Shown one piece after another: positions 33,554-45,300 of a stretch of 64,000 nucleotides of DNA (positions within the stretch are counted from its first letter, which is position 1; each line of letters begins with the position of its first letter). This DNA comes from Leucaena leucocephala (lineage: Eukaryota; Streptophyta; Magnoliopsida; Fabales; Fabaceae), in assembly GCA_037074615.1 (NCBI GenBank), contig CM073551.1, positions 22,133,750 through 22,197,749 of the forward strand. The letters run 5' to 3'. The notes under the pieces are model-generated. The model was given only the letters and a program-made list of their open reading frames with translations. It ran no database searches and was not told the DNA's origin. Made by a program: the position numbers and the translations under genes.

Positions 33554-36500
33554 ATGGCGGACTCACATTTCGCTACATTTCAACCTCCTGTTGCTTCATC
33601 TTCCTCTTCTTATATGGCCATTCTCGATCCTTCTGGAGCTACTTCTTCGACTTCAGGATCTTCACGAGTACGCCGCCAAGAGGAAAGTCGAAGCAGTCAT
33701 CGTCGATCTCAATCATCTGGCCTAGAGCAGCAGCAGAATGTGAGCGTCGTCAATCGAACATATCAAAATTCGTTTTCAATGGCCATGGATGATTCTTGGT
33801 CCTGCATCATGGTTCTTTTCACCTTTTGGTTCTTTGGTATGAATTTCAGTTGTTGATAAAAAAGACACTCAAGTTCTGTTTAAATCGTCATTTGATTGAA
33901 TAGATAATGCTGAAATTGTTTTTCAATATCACAGTGTCGATGACTATGATACTTGGAGTTTACGGTTCAATGAACCTCCTGCTTAGTCCAAGTGCTTCCA
34001 TTCTTCTCCAACCTAGCCCCATATTCGTGCAATATATAAAAGTTAGATACTCGTTATAAGTTATTACTATTTGTTTTATCTTTACTCATAAAATTATCTG
34101 AGCCCTTGATTAATTTAAGTTTGTTTGCATTAGGTAGAAAACTTAGGGTCAAAGCCAGGAGTCATGCTCTATGGTACATACGGAACCCCCGCTCTTGATG
34201 TTTTTACTGTTTGGACAGAAACTCGTAATGTAACCGTTCCATCTGATGTGCATAAGGCAAGTACTACCCTTTCATAATACTTCAGTGCTGATTTCACTAA
34301 TCACAATATAAAGAGTATTTAAATTTGAATGCTTATTTCTGTGTCATTGAAGCTCGGAAACTTTGTGGTTGAGCTAATAATTCTCTTCTCCTCTTCCCTA
34401 GGAATGGAAATATTACCTCAATGAAGGGTCTCAAGTTAATATTTCATATAGCATGAGTTCTGAGAGCCCTTCTGTTGTTCTTGTAATCGCAGAAGGTATG
34501 CCTTATATATGAGATAATTGTGTGTGTGTGTTTTTTTTTGTTTTTTGAAATTATTTCTCAGAGGAACGCCACCTAGTTAACACAGCTAGCAGGAAATTGT
34601 TGCACACTTTGCATCAATAGAACTTCTATTGAAAAATCTTGATAATCAGTACACCATCTGAATAAGTGCAACTTACAAGGGATCAATTAGGTGAAATCTA
34701 TAGCCTGGATTAATAACTGCCGCTAAACAGCTATAACTCTTTTTCTATTTAGCATGGTTCTACCTCTTTCCAATAGAAAAATTGTTTTGGAAACATTCCA
34801 CTAACCTCTCCGGAAAATTTGTACATTGTCACAATACGGTCTCTGACTGAGGAAAGTAAGTATGATAGTTTTAGCACGCCTTGTCTAAGCATATTTTGAG
34901 TACAATTCAATTAAAGAGTTTGCAGAACAATGAATTGCCCAGTCTGAGATGAAAAATGAAGAAGATATCCCTCATACATGGAACACAGTATGTAAAAACA
35001 TATCAAAAAATCCTAGGACTGATTGACCAATTGTAGAATTGATTGTGGATAGTTTTAGTTTCTCCTAATGAGTTAAATGCTGAGACTCTAAGTAGTAGTT
35101 TTTTATAGTAACCCCGCAAATTCCTGACTTGGCTTAGCTATCGTAGATTCTATAGGACTTATAACATCACTTTATGTTGTTTACATTGTATAAGAATATA
35201 TGGTTATCATTTCAGGTTGTACCAAATATTTTCAACAATAAATTCAGTGAACATGTTATTCGGATGCCATTTCTTGCAGGGGATGAAGGTCTCTCTCAGT
35301 GGCTGGAGGATCCATCATATCCTAGTAGCACATTCTCATGGAACATAATCCATGGTAAGTTGCAAGACAGCGTAGTAAGAAACTATATCAGTGTTCATAT
35401 TGATCCTACATTAATGTTAATTACTTCTTCGCAGGAACTGGTATGATTACACAGGACATATCCAGATCATCGAACTATTATTTGGCACTAGGAAATCTGG
35501 ATGAGGAGGAGGCGGCAGAGGTATTTTTGCAATCACATACTTTCTATCTTGTTGCCTTAATTTAAATTCTCTAAACTGATTGAAACCGACAGTTTTCTTT
35601 GATGATGAGCCCATAATGTGCCATTGTTTGAGGGAGAATCAGTTGTGGCCTGTGGGGATTCACACCCAACTAAGATAAATAACTCCACTTTTAGTTAACT
35701 GTTAACAGATCATTGAGGGTAGAGATGATCCTCAGCTGATCCTGACCCTCAATTTTTGAACTAAACTACTGAGATATCTAGTTCTTTAGTATGATGAATT
35801 CTGTGCTGCATTGCTGCCTCCATCATATTCCAAGTTCACCTGAACTGTAATTGTGTCTTATGCATTTTCTGCGTCATGCATAGTTACTCACTTTGACAGA
35901 CCAATGAGTAACTGCATACATCAAAGGTTCATATGTCATGCATGAAAATTGTGTAGGCCACAACAATAATAAAATGGTATTGGCGTAACAATGGACACTT
36001 TCATTTTCAGAAGTATAGTAAAATGGTATTGGCGTAACAATAATACTGGACCTGAGAGAGTGTTCTGAGTGTGAGAAATATGGTTTCAGATTTAAGTTCT
36101 ATTTTCAGATTTCATATACCATATTTCTCATAAAATCTGGGTCGAGTTTCCCGTATGTAATTTCATGCTTGTAGCATAAAAGAAGTGGTCGTAATTTTTT
36201 TCTTGACCTTCTCATTGAATAGGTGGAACTGATCATCAGAGTAAGGTCTGCCATGTACAACACAACAGACGCTTACTACAAATGCACTTTGACTAGTGAC
36301 CCATGCGGTTTGAATGTTTTCCTTCCTGATGGGAATGCAGCTGTCTTAACATCTCCTGCACCACAACAGGTAAGTTTATCGTTATCTGCTTGAATCCAAA
36401 AAATTTATAGCTCAAAGCTGGCACTGGGGTTTGCCCTGGAAGTAAAATGTTTCTAATATAACTCAAGTAGGACTCTCAATATGATTCAGTTCCTTTTCTT

Positions 36501-37649
36501 TGCTTCAGAACACATCCAGTAATCAGTGGTATATCAAATTGTCCTATGGACCAAGATGGATCACATACATTTTAGGCATGGGTATGCTTGTCATATAATT
36601 AACTTCCTAATCACTTTTTGATGCCTTATATGATTATATATTTACCATTTCTGTCATTCTTCCGCACAGGTGGATTGACTTTACTTCTGTTTGTGGTCTT
36701 CAACTTCTTTAACAAGCTGCACTATTCTCAAGAAGATAGCGCAGGAGTTCAATACGAGGGAACAGCACCTCAAAGAGTCCCTTTGCTTTCTCAAAAAGAT
36801 GATGATCTTTCCAGCTGGGGTTCATCATATGAATCAATGTCACAAGATGAGGAGGATCTTGACCTTCTTATAGGGGATTCCATTAATGGGAAGTCTTTAG
36901 CTGATGGTGAAACCAGTAATAATACAAGGCGCCTTTGTGGAATATGCTTTGATGCTCCAAGGGATTGCTTCTTCCTTCCTTGTGGACACTGCGTGGCTTG
37001 CTTTGAATGTGCAACAAGGTAAGAAATTGCCACTTTCTCATGCTAGATCCCACCTTTTAGTTCTTAGTTCCATTACAAACACAACTTTAGGTCATGGAAG
37101 TTGGCAGTGGATTCATTACCCTGATTTTGACCTATTAGGACTAAACTGACCATTGGCTTGAAATTTCATATGAGCAGCTTAGCATGCTGCATTTGGATAT
37201 ACATTAATTATTATATTAGCTTGGAGATTTTATGTTGCGATGTCACAGTTGCATAGGAAAGAGCTCTTCTCATCTAATTTCTACAACAAATGAGGGAGAC
37301 TGTTGAAAAATGCACTCATCTTTGTCACTCTTCGTCAATATTCTCCAGTAGTAGAATTTCATTACAGTGTAGTAACTAGGACGGGTCCAACATTTCCATA
37401 GTAAAAACTGTCATTTGTCATGCATCTAAAGAAAAGCATCGACTTTTCTGCATTGCAAGTCATTCTATTATAGTAAATTAATTCAATAGATCATATTCTT
37501 TATGGCCTGCATGTAATGGATCAGCTTATGCATGTCATTATGTGATCATGTATGACCAATCTAATTTTTGCAGGTTAGCAGAGGCAAAGGGTACATGCCC
37601 CGTATGCCGTAAGAACATGAAGAAGGTGAGGAAGATATTTACTGTCTAA
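33554..37649 (+). CDS. APD-type membrane RING E3 ubiquitin ligase
   Basis: Member of the ABERRANT POLLEN DEVELOPMENT (APD1-4) family of membrane-anchored RING ubiquitin ligases, which in Arabidopsis act in pollen mitosis. Ten exons: 33554-33836, 33935-34041, 34134-34256, 34402-34495, 35280-35354, 35435-35520, 36223-36369, 36509-36581, 36670-37018 and 37574-37649; phases close and the product is 470 residues. Layout: Ser-rich N-terminus, first membrane segment about residues 82-107, long lumenal domain (motifs KPGVMLYGTYGTPALDVF and GLSQWLEDPSYPSSTFSW), second membrane segment about 321-343, acidic cytosolic linker, and a C-terminal C3HC4 RING at about 419-463 (CGICFD ... PCGHCVACFECA ... CPVC) ending KKVRKIFTV. 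All RING ligands are present. Intron 3 has a GC donor (AAG|GCAAGT). Likely functional. Confidence 0.92.
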
Positions 37650-37882
37650 TCGTGGGATGCAGGGCAGTGTCTTATGGCAAAGACCAAAAAAATGAATAGC
37701 CAGACCAGAACCACAGATTTAATTTGCATCTAAGCCACTGCTTTCCTGGAAATCATTAGCAATAATTGAGCTAATGGTAGCTGGTGGTGAGTGTAGTCAT
37801 AGTATTGATTGGCCATTTGCCTAAGGAAATGAAAAGGGGCAAGGTGTGTTTCTGGTACATAATGAAATGGCAGTGAGCTTAC

Positions 37883-38150
37883 TTTTTTTTTTGGTACAAA
37901 AATTTTTAGAAAGAGGTTGAGCTTACCCACGACCCAAGGGCAGGGCGAAGTCACCCTTCCTCTTAGGCGATACCAATGTCGGGCAGGGCGAGCGGTCTAT
38001 TACCTTCAAGCGTAAACCTAGGCACCCAGGAATTAGGATGCCTCTCCAAGCGCCACGACTGGAACCACAATAAAGTAGTACTTCTCAAGAATTGAACAAG
38101 CTCCAAATGATCGCATGTCTCACCCCTTCACCAGTTGAACCCACGCTTAC
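37883..38150. repeat. Dispersed repeat, copy B (partner at 12281)
   Basis: Same family and orientation as 12281-12530, with the anchors described there. It begins just after the APD 3' UTR region (poly-T, then AAAAATTTTTAGAAAGAGGTTGAGC) and ends near CACCAGTTGAACCCACG. Class undecided. Confidence 0.65.
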
Positions 38151-38848
38151 TCACATGGGTTTGCCTTTCCCTTTTCTTCCTAAAGTCAGGAAAGGCCCAA
38201 AGAGAGCGCAAATTGCCTAATTTTTTTCTTATTAGTATTATACAAGCTTTCTTATAAAAAAAAAAAGTATTATACAAGCTTGGGTTCTACTCTTACAATT
38301 CAAGAATTGATATTTTTTTAATTTATAAAAAAGTTGAGTTCTTGTTGTTAGGTTTCTTTGGTAGAAATATAACAATTGAACTACAACACCACATGATTGA
38401 CTCTTGCGAAAAATTTCTTTGCGTATCATATTTATATGAATAAACTTGGTAGTAAATAACTGAAGAATTTTATTACTTCAGAAATAGACAAACTTTCGTG
38501 GTGTTTGTAAGGCTCACGGATTGGTGGTCTAATCTTTTCACCAAAACTCAAAAGTGGAGAGAGGTTGGATTGATGCAACTTGATAAACAAAATGGTGATA
38601 ATGAAATTTCTTGATAGTATTATACCGTGTTATGGGAACATGTTTAGTTAAGATAAGAGGGCGTTGACTTTATACCAATATCAAAACTCAATTCAGTACT
38701 AAAACTTAATGAGTAAAAACATTATTTGACTTGATATAATTTCTAACACTCAGCTAACATACAAATGCAGTCCCAATATTTTTCATGGAGGTGGCCATAA
38801 ACGTATCAGGGATAGGCTTGAACACATGTTATGAAAACATATGGTTGT
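38151..38848. other. Intergenic between APD-type and STR10 genes
   Basis: The two genes converge, so this holds their 3' ends. No additional gene recognised. Confidence 0.4.
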
Positions 38849-40063
38849 TTATCCTTTACTTAGAGATTGTAGAAGTAAGAGCAACTGAAGAAAATAGTAG
38901 GAGACTCCTCCTATAGTAGCGTACTGCAACTTTTCTTGTCCTTCTACTTCTGGGAAGTCTTCATCTTTAGAACGATTAAACCCTCCAACTAGCCATCCCA
39001 GATTTCTATAACTTCCTTCATACATCTTTGACAATGCTATCATTGACCTATCCCAATCAACAAAACCAACAACACAAGTTTGGCTTCCATATCATCTGCT
39101 CATATGATTCTAGCTTCAGATAATTTTATATCAAGTTTGGATGCAATACAAACACACTTTAAAATTACTAAATTAATGAATCTACAACAATAGTGATAAA
39201 TATCTCGGTATTTGAATCTTCGTGTTTTGGAGTTCCTGGGTGTGACTTCCTGAGTGCATTTTCTGGGTTAATTCCTAAGGTAGGTCGCCTAGTGTGAAAA
39301 GAAAACTCCATATATGTGAGCTAGGTTCCTATAGCTTATGGGCAATATCCTTGTATCTTTCCAAGTAATTATTACTTTTGATTCTTATAAAATCTACTTA
39401 ACTAATTTAGATAAATTAAAAAAATAAAATTAATTAATTAAATAAAATAAATATGATATAATCTCTCTAAAATACTTCTGTCCAACTAGCTTTTATATTA
39501 TTAAGGGCTAGAGGAAGTGTTATTTATTCAATAGCAATGTTCCTATGAAAGATTAACTTAGTCTGCAAGAACTGATATCTCTTTAACATATTAAATTCAA
39601 TTATTTTCAAGAGCATTGTGAGAATGAATAAATGAGCTAGATTATGTTACCTGAGACCTTCACCACAAGCCACAAGAACGTTGGTGTCTTTGCTAGGAAC
39701 GGCCATTTCCACTTGAGCAAGGAAGTCTGCGTTGATAGTAGTTAAGTATTGACCTGTCCACAATCCAATATAACCAAAGTGAACCCACTTCTTCAACAGA
39801 GTCACAACACTTCCATCCTTGTCTTCCACAAATATTGGCACGTGCACTGATTCCTGCGCATGTGCCTTCTCCCTCTCCCACACTGGCCTCACGTCTAGCA
39901 GCACAAACCCCTCTGTGCTCATCGCCTTGTAAGCTTCCCTTGGCTGTATCGCCCTCACCGTGCCTGACTCTATCAGCTTCCTTCCGCCGCTGGAAGAAGA
40001 AGACGACGTCGCATTGATCACTTGAAACCTTGTGGCTCTTATCATCGTGGCTGTTGTAGCCAT
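38849..40063 (-). CDS. STR10: Plastid rhodanese-like protein, STR10 type
   Basis: Single-domain sulfurtransferase of the rhodanese superfamily, most like Arabidopsis STR10 (chloroplastic). Two exons, 40063-39651 and 39047-38849, with a GT-AG intron; 203 residues. The N-terminus (residues 1-30) is rich in Ser/Thr/Ala without acidic residues, fitting a plastid transit peptide. The rhodanese core runs from TPREA-like QPREAYKAM through LLDVRPVWEREKAHAQ, HVPIFVEDKDG and LLKKWVHFGYIGLWTGQ to the active-site loop ACGEGLRS, with catalytic Cys at about residue 133. The C-terminus has GWLVGGFNR, ATIGGVSYY and a short hydrophobic tail that could be a membrane anchor. No defect seen. Substrate unknown for this group. 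Confidence 0.92.
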
Positions 40064-40185
40064 CTTTCTTGCTCTTTGGTTTGGTGTTTGACGGAGAACT
40101 GGACTACTCTGGAAGACTAGTTTGGGAATTGGGATAACGTTTCTGATATCAAATCAGCTTTGTGAGATTTCTATTTTGTCTGCTT

Positions 40186-40330
40186 GTCAAAACTGCCTTT
40201 TATCTGTTAGGAGTTCTCAAACATTTTGGCCCTTTATTTAAGAGTTTATAAAAAAAATGTCAAAACTGCCTTTTATCTGTTAGGAGTTCTCAAACATTTT
40301 GACCCTTTATTTAAGAGTTTATAAAAAAAT
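40186..40330. repeat. 72-bp tandem duplication upstream of STR10
   Basis: Two almost identical 72-base copies, starting at 40186 and 40258. They differ by one substitution (GGCCC versus GACCC). They begin about 120 bases upstream of the STR10 start codon, within its probable promoter. Confidence 0.9.
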
Positions 40331-40334
40331 AATT

Positions 40335-40985
40335 TAAAATTATTTTTAGAGAATAAAAAAAAATTATGAATAATTGAGTATTATGATATTTATTATTATA
40401 ATAACTTTTGTGATTAGTAAATTATTATAAAAGTTATTATTTTATATAAAAAAATAATTCCCATTTCTTCATTTTCTCCCTTTTTTTTCTCCTATTCTCT
40501 CCGGTGGATAGCAATGACAAAACTGTTGCTCCCACTGCTGCCAATGCCATCGACAACCTCAAGAATATTTGGAGCGACGAGATCTGATACAGATGAGACA
40601 AGCTTCCTCCTCCTAGAGTGACAAGATTTGAAGAAGACACCAACAACATTGATGAGATTTGAAGACGATGGCAGAGAAGAAGTAAAGAGACCTGAATATA
40701 ATGGGGAAGAACACATCAACTAAGAAAACACGACAAAGAAGAAGCAGTGACGACGGCGAGACAACAATGACGCTGACAGCTAAGAAAAAGTGAAGAGCAA
40801 CGACAGTAAAGAGAAGAGAGTAAAAAAAAAAATAGAGGCAATATAATTTTTAGATAATTTATAAATTTTTTTCTCTACCTATAAACTATTCTTATCAACT
40901 TATACGAAATTATGATTTGAAATATGTCTATAATTTTTTTTGAAGGTTTATGCTAAAACTTTTTTTCAAACTAAGGCTTAGAGGT
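40335..40985 (+). mobile_element. Possible divergent member of the 1801/32129 MITE family
   Basis: The stretch 40376-40440 resembles the reverse complement of 10700-10770 (CTTTTGTGATTAGTAAATTATTA), linking it to the longer family member there. The interior (40490-40800) is GC-richer with no recognised gene. Ends were not defined, so this is tentative. Confidence 0.35.
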
Positions 40986-40989
40986 AAAC

Positions 40990-42386
40990 TAAAAAGGCTT
41001 TGTGCTTAAGGTGCCCCATATAATCGAGGAGAATTTCAGGGATGAACGTGTGTTTGGATGCTCCCAAAACGTTTTGGGAGTAAAAATGTAGAAAAAGCCC
41101 AAGCACGTAAATTTTTCAACGTCAATTTATTCCCCAAAACCACAATCTTAATATAAGCTACTGAAACATTCTTTTCTCACTGTGTACTTTTTTACAAGAA
41201 AATTATGGTTGTGATATAAGTTAGGGAGAACCATCTTTAATTATATTTTTTTCACAAAAGTATTATACTCAACTATTATTTCACAAATGTGTTATAAATT
41301 TATATAGTGTTTGGATTAGTTTTTAAATAAAAATAATTTAAAATAATAGATTTTATGAGAAAAATAATTTTTGAATAGAATAAATTTTATTAAAAAAAGT
41401 ATTATTGGGTGTTGTTTTCCCTAAGCACTTCGGTGGGAGTCAGTTTTGCCTATGAGTGAAATCTCCGGTAAGTAAGAATTCGCGAATGCGAATACGTGGA
41501 TATCATGTTCTTGGATTCTTCTTGTTTTTTTTTATTTGAGTCCAAAAATATTGCATTAATACCAATTGCTCTTTTATAAAAACATTAGGACAAAATAGTC
41601 TTTTAACTCTACTTACAATGTGCCACTAACTGTCAGTCTTGATCAGATGTTATCATAAGATGGCATGACATTATCTTAAAAAATTTCCAAGAAAATATTG
41701 CACAATCCTAAGTTATGGTACCAATTAGAAAACTTTCAAAGACAAATTTGTATTTTAATCCTTATATATGAGTAGAAAAATCTTAAAAGAATCAATCAAT
41801 TAAAACTTCAAAATTCTGAAATTTTAGATGAAAATTTTCGAAGCCTTAATGAGTTTTTAACTAAATAACTTTTTATGTTCATTCTTCTCACAATTCCTAC
41901 TCCTATATATACATTGCTGTTTAGCCTTAATTTTTGGCATTCTTAAAATTTAACAATAGATGTGGAAAAAAATATTTAATCCAAATCTTCAGGTTTCCAA
42001 ATTATACTTCCTAGAAATTCTAACAATTTTTTTTATGATTTTCAACTTAGTCGTGAGTAAAAATATTTTTATTTATTGATTTTTTCTAAGATTTCAGAAT
42101 CCTAAATTATTATTATTATTATTACTGGACATAAGTGTTCTTACCTCCTCGAATTTCCGGTCCGCCTAAACGAAAACGAATCGTGAAAAGATGAAACTTG
42201 AATAACCCCTTGGGGTAGAACTAGAAACATCAAAGAAAGGGCATTTTTCTAGGGTTTTGTTTCCGGCCTCGCGCGTCTAAATCTCGTTTCTCCTTTGTCT
42301 TCCAAACCCTAGATTGCCCTGATATGATAGGCTCTTGCTGGTGATTTCCATGTAAGATTTTCGAATTGTGGTTGTTCTCTTCAGCA
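40990..42386. promoter_or_regulatory. Upstream region of the symplekin gene
   Basis: AT-rich, with a perfect 20-bp palindrome at 41061-41080. The last about 200 bases (42190-42386) are likely 5' UTR. It includes GTTTGGAT-type sequences (41050, 41332) reminiscent of the MITE family ends. No defined element. Confidence 0.35.
41061..41080. repeat. Perfect 20-bp palindrome
   Basis: CTCCCAAAAC followed directly by its exact reverse complement, with no spacer, in the upstream region of symplekin. Confidence 0.95.
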
Positions 42387-45300
42387 ATGGTGGGAAAGAT
42401 AGGCGCTACTTCGCGGGAAAAGCTCGCGAGTCTTGTGAACTCTGTCAAGTTGGCCATGGATATACCCTCCAAGCTCGATTACTTGCGGCAACTGAAGCTA
42501 GAGTTGCCTCAGGAAGACCCCGTTTTGCTTACCGAGTTTCTTCCCTGTCTCTTCGATTTTCAGTCCGACCGTTTCAGTCCAGTTCGCAAATTTGTCACCG
42601 AGTAAGCTTCCATACACCCAATGGGCACGTTTTTCTTTTTCTCTTCTCTTTCTAAATACACCAATGTGTATGCTTTTCTTTTCTTGAATATTTGGCATGA
42701 GAAAGAGAAGGCAGCCCAGTTAAATTGAGGGTAGAAATTATTCATTGAGGGAGGAGCATTCTTGCTTATACATTATTCTCAAATTTTAGTCTTTACACCG
42801 GAGAGGATAGCCCTCATGGATTGTCATTGTTGCCTTGCCCATTCCTTTTGTAAAGGAATCCCATTATGTCTACAGAGTGATCGGCGAGCTTTATCACACT
42901 TTTGAGCTTGGATGTTGTTCTTTCTTATTGTCCCTTTTCATTGTCCATTACAAGGAGAATTTCTTATCATCCGTTATACTTTAATTTTTTCCTCTGCTCT
43001 GATTCTTCTATCAAGAAAAAGTTTGGTTTCCTTATATTGTACGCATTTTGTAGTTTTTGCTCCAATTTCCCTTTTGCACCGCTTTCTCTCTCTCCTATTT
43101 TCTCGTTCGCCCGTACATTCGTTAATGGATGCCAACATATGAACTTTAGCGTCTTTTTGGCGCTAAGATGGCCACTGAACTTAATTCAACATTTACTGGT
43201 GGACTATTGACCATGTGCGTGTGCCTGTTGACGTAGAGTCTTAGACTCAAAAATGTCCCGCTTTTCTTGAACTGCAGGATGCTTGGTGAAATTGGATCTA
43301 ACAACACGGAGTTCTTGCCTGACATTATACCTGTGCTCCTTGCTGTTTTGGATGATGATACGCCTGCTGTTGTTCGTCAAGCTATATCGTGTGGAGTTAA
43401 TTTATTTCATTCCACTCTTGGGAAAATTGCAATACAGGTGTTATATTTTTAATACTGAATCTATCTTTTAATTAATTTCATCCTTGTTGGTTTTTCTAAT
43501 CATACTCCTTGATTTGATTGACATATGTCCCTTACATGCTTAGCCGAATTCAGTATTGTTACCCATATTCTAATATAATAGAATTGAATATGTATTTGAT
43601 TGGTAAATTACTATATTTTGTTCTATGATGTGTGCGTGGGGGTGCATTTGATATTACATGATTTTGTTAGACATTGTTACAACTGGAAGATAGTTGCTCA
43701 ATTCAAGGTTTAAAATTTTTAATTCTTAAATGTCTAGCCATATATGTTATTCTATTTCTATCAACAGTAAACATTCAGCTTATGTAGTGAACTGGACACA
43801 TAAAAGCTTAACTTTTACTAACTAGTGTTTTAATAAAGCAAAAAAGTTGACTAGCGACCATTGAGATCAGATTGTAGTTATAAATAAAGAAATGTAAAGG
43901 CGAGGGAGTAGAAGGGGGTGGTAATAGCGATATATATTAGTGGGGTTTTGATTTATTTATCCTTAAAGCCATCAAGTGCAACTTAATTTTTGCATTTTAT
44001 TTGTCTTACTGAATTTGTCTATCTCTGGTCTTAACTCTTTCTCATCTTTGAATTTATTCTATTTCTAGATTACATTTTAACTTATGATCATCCCAATCTT
44101 GTTTCACAATGCTCTAGGGTCTATACTCCAGTGATCTGGACAGTGCACTTGAATCTGCATGGGCATGGATGGTAAAGTTCAAAGACAAAGTATACTCACT
44201 TGCTTTTCAAGTAAGTAACAACGTTTTTAACCCTAAGTAGCCACTTTTTGGTTTATGGTCTGATGCCTATGATCTGTAACATCTTTAAAAGCATGGTAGT
44301 GGTGGCACAAAGTTGCTGGCACTGAAGTTTGTTGGAGCAGTTATTCTTCTATACACACCAGATCCAAATGGTTCCTCAGAGGCCCCTCCTCATCAAGGTA
44401 TTACATTTGGGGTTTGCTCATCCTCATCAGACTTGAATAAGAAGGTTGGGCAATTTAATTATTAATATTTTCATGTCATTTCTCAAATAAATTGCACTTC
44501 TCTTATCTACAGGAGGGATTAGGGAGTTTAACGTATCATGGATTCGCAAGGGTCATCCTGTACTCAACTTTAAAGATTTGTCAATTGATGCTAGTCGTAG
44601 TTTGGGTCTTCTGCTTGATCAACTCAGATTTCCAACAGTGAATTCTCTCAGTAACTCAGTGACTGTTGTGCTAATTAACAGGTGTTTAAGCTTTTCTTGT
44701 TTGACCTTTTCTTTCCTTTGCAATTATAGAAGCATGCCCCTTGCTTAATGGAGGGAAAGAGCATGTGTATGTGTTGCTAGAACATTTCAGCCCTTATATT
44801 AAGCAATCCTAGCTACTGACTTTTGTTTGAAAGCAACATGTGCCCCTACCTTTATAGATACTCTTGAGATTGTAGACTTACTAATCCTGCTTCTTCACTT
44901 TACATTGTTCAACGGTTAGTTTGATTCAAGACTCGTTCTTTGGCGAATATTTTCATTGTCATTACTAGAAAGTTATTCATATCTGTCAATACTGTTTGTA
45001 AAAATCTGTTTCTCTCTATATTGTTTGATTGTTCTCTTGCTTTCCACTTACCTTTGGTCTATTCCCTTCCCAGCCTTTCAGCAATTGCAAAAGATAGGCC
45101 TACATTCTATGGCCGCATTTTGCCAGTTTTGCTTGGTTTGGAACCATCAAGCTCTGTTGTTAATGGGATCTGTATAACAGCAGTACATCATGCGATGAAA
45201 AATGCCTTTCTCACCTGCTTGAAATGTACACATCCAAGCGCTGCTCCGGTATTTAATTTATACTAACATGTCTCGATATCCTGATTGTGTGATCTTAGCA

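Noticed and set aside
42902..43210. Long open frames in symplekin intron 1
   Set aside because: T-rich intron sequence; the coding path skips it with matching splice phases.
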